Source: Melastoma dodecandrum
Taxonomy: Eukaryota; Streptophyta; Magnoliopsida; Myrtales; Melastomataceae
Length of the DNA: 64,000 nucleotides
Direction of reading: 5' to 3'
Assembly: GCA_029817715.1 (NCBI GenBank)
Contig: JARUPY010000089.1
Span: 1,426,001-1,490,000 of the forward strand
How positions within the stretch are numbered: the stretch's first letter is position 1; each line of letters starts with the position of its first letter. Both the position numbers and the translations under genes were made by a program. Below, one piece after another: positions 62,905 to 64,000 of the stretch. The notes beneath the pieces are model-generated. The model was given only the letters and a program-made list of their open reading frames with translations. It ran no database searches and was not told the origin of the DNA.

Positions 62905-63415
62905 CATCAAGCTGATCTCCTCTTTAGAGAGTGTTTCTTCTGTGGCTGCAAAGTGTTTGTTCTGTAGCTGTTCTTCTTGTTCTTGGTTGTTAGTCACATA
63001 GGGTTGTGTGCAAGGGTAGGTGGTAGCCGAGAAGCCACGGGCTTAGTGAAGAGTCGGAGTTAGTCACGATGTTTACGTGTAAGTTGGGTTAGTCATGTGT
63101 GTACGTGCAAGTGGTTAGTCACGCTTCAGGCAAAAGTGTGCATCTGTAACTTCCCTTGATCATCATATAGTGAATAACTCTAATTGGGGTGAGCGCTGAG
63201 AGACTAGACGTATGCATGGTTTGTCGAACCACTGTAAGTCTTTGAGTCATTTACACGTAAGATAATATACATCAGTACTGGGAATATGCACAACAGATCC
63301 AGCTTCGGTAATCTGACAGAGCACTGCTTGTGTGATCAGATACAATCAAGAAATTGTCAAAACTCTTAAAGTACTAATTTAACGCCACTTCTTAGTGCAA
63401 TCATATACCAACAAC
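62905..63415 (+). mobile_element. Copia-like LTR remnant
   Basis: Shows the same sort of LTR 3' motifs as 60488-60565: GGTGAGCGCTGAGAGACTAG, GTCGAACCACTGTAAGTC, TGAGTCATTTAC and, near 63374, CTAATTTAACGCCACTTCTTA. It carries no coding sequence. It lies between two LTP remnants and probably split or truncated one of them. Confidence 0.5.
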
Positions 63416-63719
63416 ATGTCGCCATCATTTCATTATCAGACACTTTGGTATGCGAGGTTGAGATGTCGTGGGGAACATGTACGAAATGAGAACCACGCCA
63501 GTGGAACGTTATGGCCTTGCAACTGCGAGACGAGGAAAAACCACATCGTTAAGAAAAGCTTTCACTACCGTGAGCGAATTATTGTATTAAAACGGTACAA
63601 TATATGGGTAGCATAAACCATAGAGGTCGCAACCCTTGCAAACTTATTGATTACCATGTTTCTTAGTGGGACCAAGCGGACATCTGATAGCGTTCGTCTT
63701 GTTGAAATGATGGGATTCT

Positions 63720-63781
63720 TCAGCATATTATACCAGCAAACTTGACACCCCATCCAGAAGCCGCCAATATCATGTAGGTCA
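63720..63781 (-). pseudogene. DIR1-type LTP remnant, interrupted by a TRIM LTR
   Basis: The minus strand encodes YMILAASGWGVKFAGIIC and TGA (63720-63722), matching the last 20 residues of the LTP pseudogene at 47659. The 3' flank is homologous down to about 63600. Homology stops exactly where the LTR at 63782 begins, so the rest of the gene may lie beyond the window, on the other side of the element. Confidence 0.65.
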
Positions 63782-64000
63782 TGTGATATCCCACATCGGT
63801 TGGAGAGGAGAACGAAGCAGTGCTTATATAGGCTGTGGAGACCTCTCCTCATGGGACGCATTTTGGGGCACCACTCCGGATGTGCTCTGTGCTGCCGGGA
63901 GGGGGTCCGCCCAAAACAAAACCGTGCAGGCGAGGCCCAAAGCGGACAGTATTCTGTGACGGTGGTCCGAGCTGTTACAAGTGGTATCCGAGCCAGGCAT
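63782..64000 (+). mobile_element. TRIM-type LTR element: 198-bp LTR plus primer-binding site, cut by window end
   Basis: The LTR runs from TGTGATATCCCACATCGG (63782) to GCTGTTACA (63979), with TG...CA ends, a TATATAGG box (about 63826-63833) and ACCTCTCCTCATGGGACGC. After AG, the sequence TGGTATCCGAGCCAGG (from 63982) matches the initiator Met-tRNA primer-binding site with one mismatch. LTRs of this type are widespread in small non-autonomous plant elements. The internal region and the second LTR are outside the window. The candidate target site is GGTCA at 63777-63781. Confidence 0.82.

Noticed and set aside
1..64000. tRNA, rRNA, snoRNA and CRISPR arrays
   Set aside because: I looked for tRNA-like TGGTATCAGAG, GGTTCGAATCC-type boxes and regularly spaced repeats. 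The only tRNA-related hits are retroelement primer-binding sites at about 49470-49600 and 63982.

Overview
This window is nuclear DNA of a flowering plant. Most genes have short GT-AG introns, and the proteins match plant-only or plant-expanded families: ABCB transporter, PHL, LAZY/IGT, pollen-type LRR kinase, UBP1, subtilase SBT1.4, 13-lipoxygenase and DIR1-type lipid-transfer protein. Gene structure and AT-rich spacers suit a core eudicot, probably a rosid. I cannot name the species from sequence alone.

The left third (1-34121) is gene-rich. In order it holds: the 3' three quarters of a full-size ABCB transporter (+); a convergent ALKBH1-type dioxygenase (-); the large PHL/Spt20-like coactivator (-, 12 coding exons); a decayed plant-mobile-domain pseudogene (-); a LAZY/DRO1-type IGT gene (+, with a 6-base first coding exon); a tail-to-tail pollen-receptor-like kinase (-) that lacks HRD and DFG; head-to-head with it a UBP1 RNA-binding protein (+, 12 exons); an intronless SBT1.4-like subtilase (+); and a small plant-specific basic protein (+). 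I see no operon-like coupling beyond shared intergenic promoters and convergent 3' ends.

34122-42377 is an AT-rich, gene-poor spacer with microsatellites, homopolymers and retroelement-like repeats.

The right third (42378-64000) is an unstable lipid-gene cluster. An intact chloroplast-type 13-lipoxygenase (+) is followed by a frameshifted DIR1-type LTP (-). The same LOX(+)/LTP(-) arrangement then recurs. A second LOX is broken by a small TRIM-like LTR insertion flanked by a 5-bp target duplication and by a larger interruption. Next comes a roughly 2.4 kb direct duplication in which each copy carries a retroelement-like repeat, a dead LOX 3' end and an intact LTP gene; the two LTP proteins are identical. 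Further right are two more LTP remnants and Copia-like LTR debris. A TRIM LTR with its initiator-Met-tRNA primer-binding site runs off the window end and interrupts the last LTP remnant.

The most notable observations are the LOX-LTP unit amplification with dated inactivation events, two GC-AG introns in separate conserved genes, and the chimeric duplicated block.
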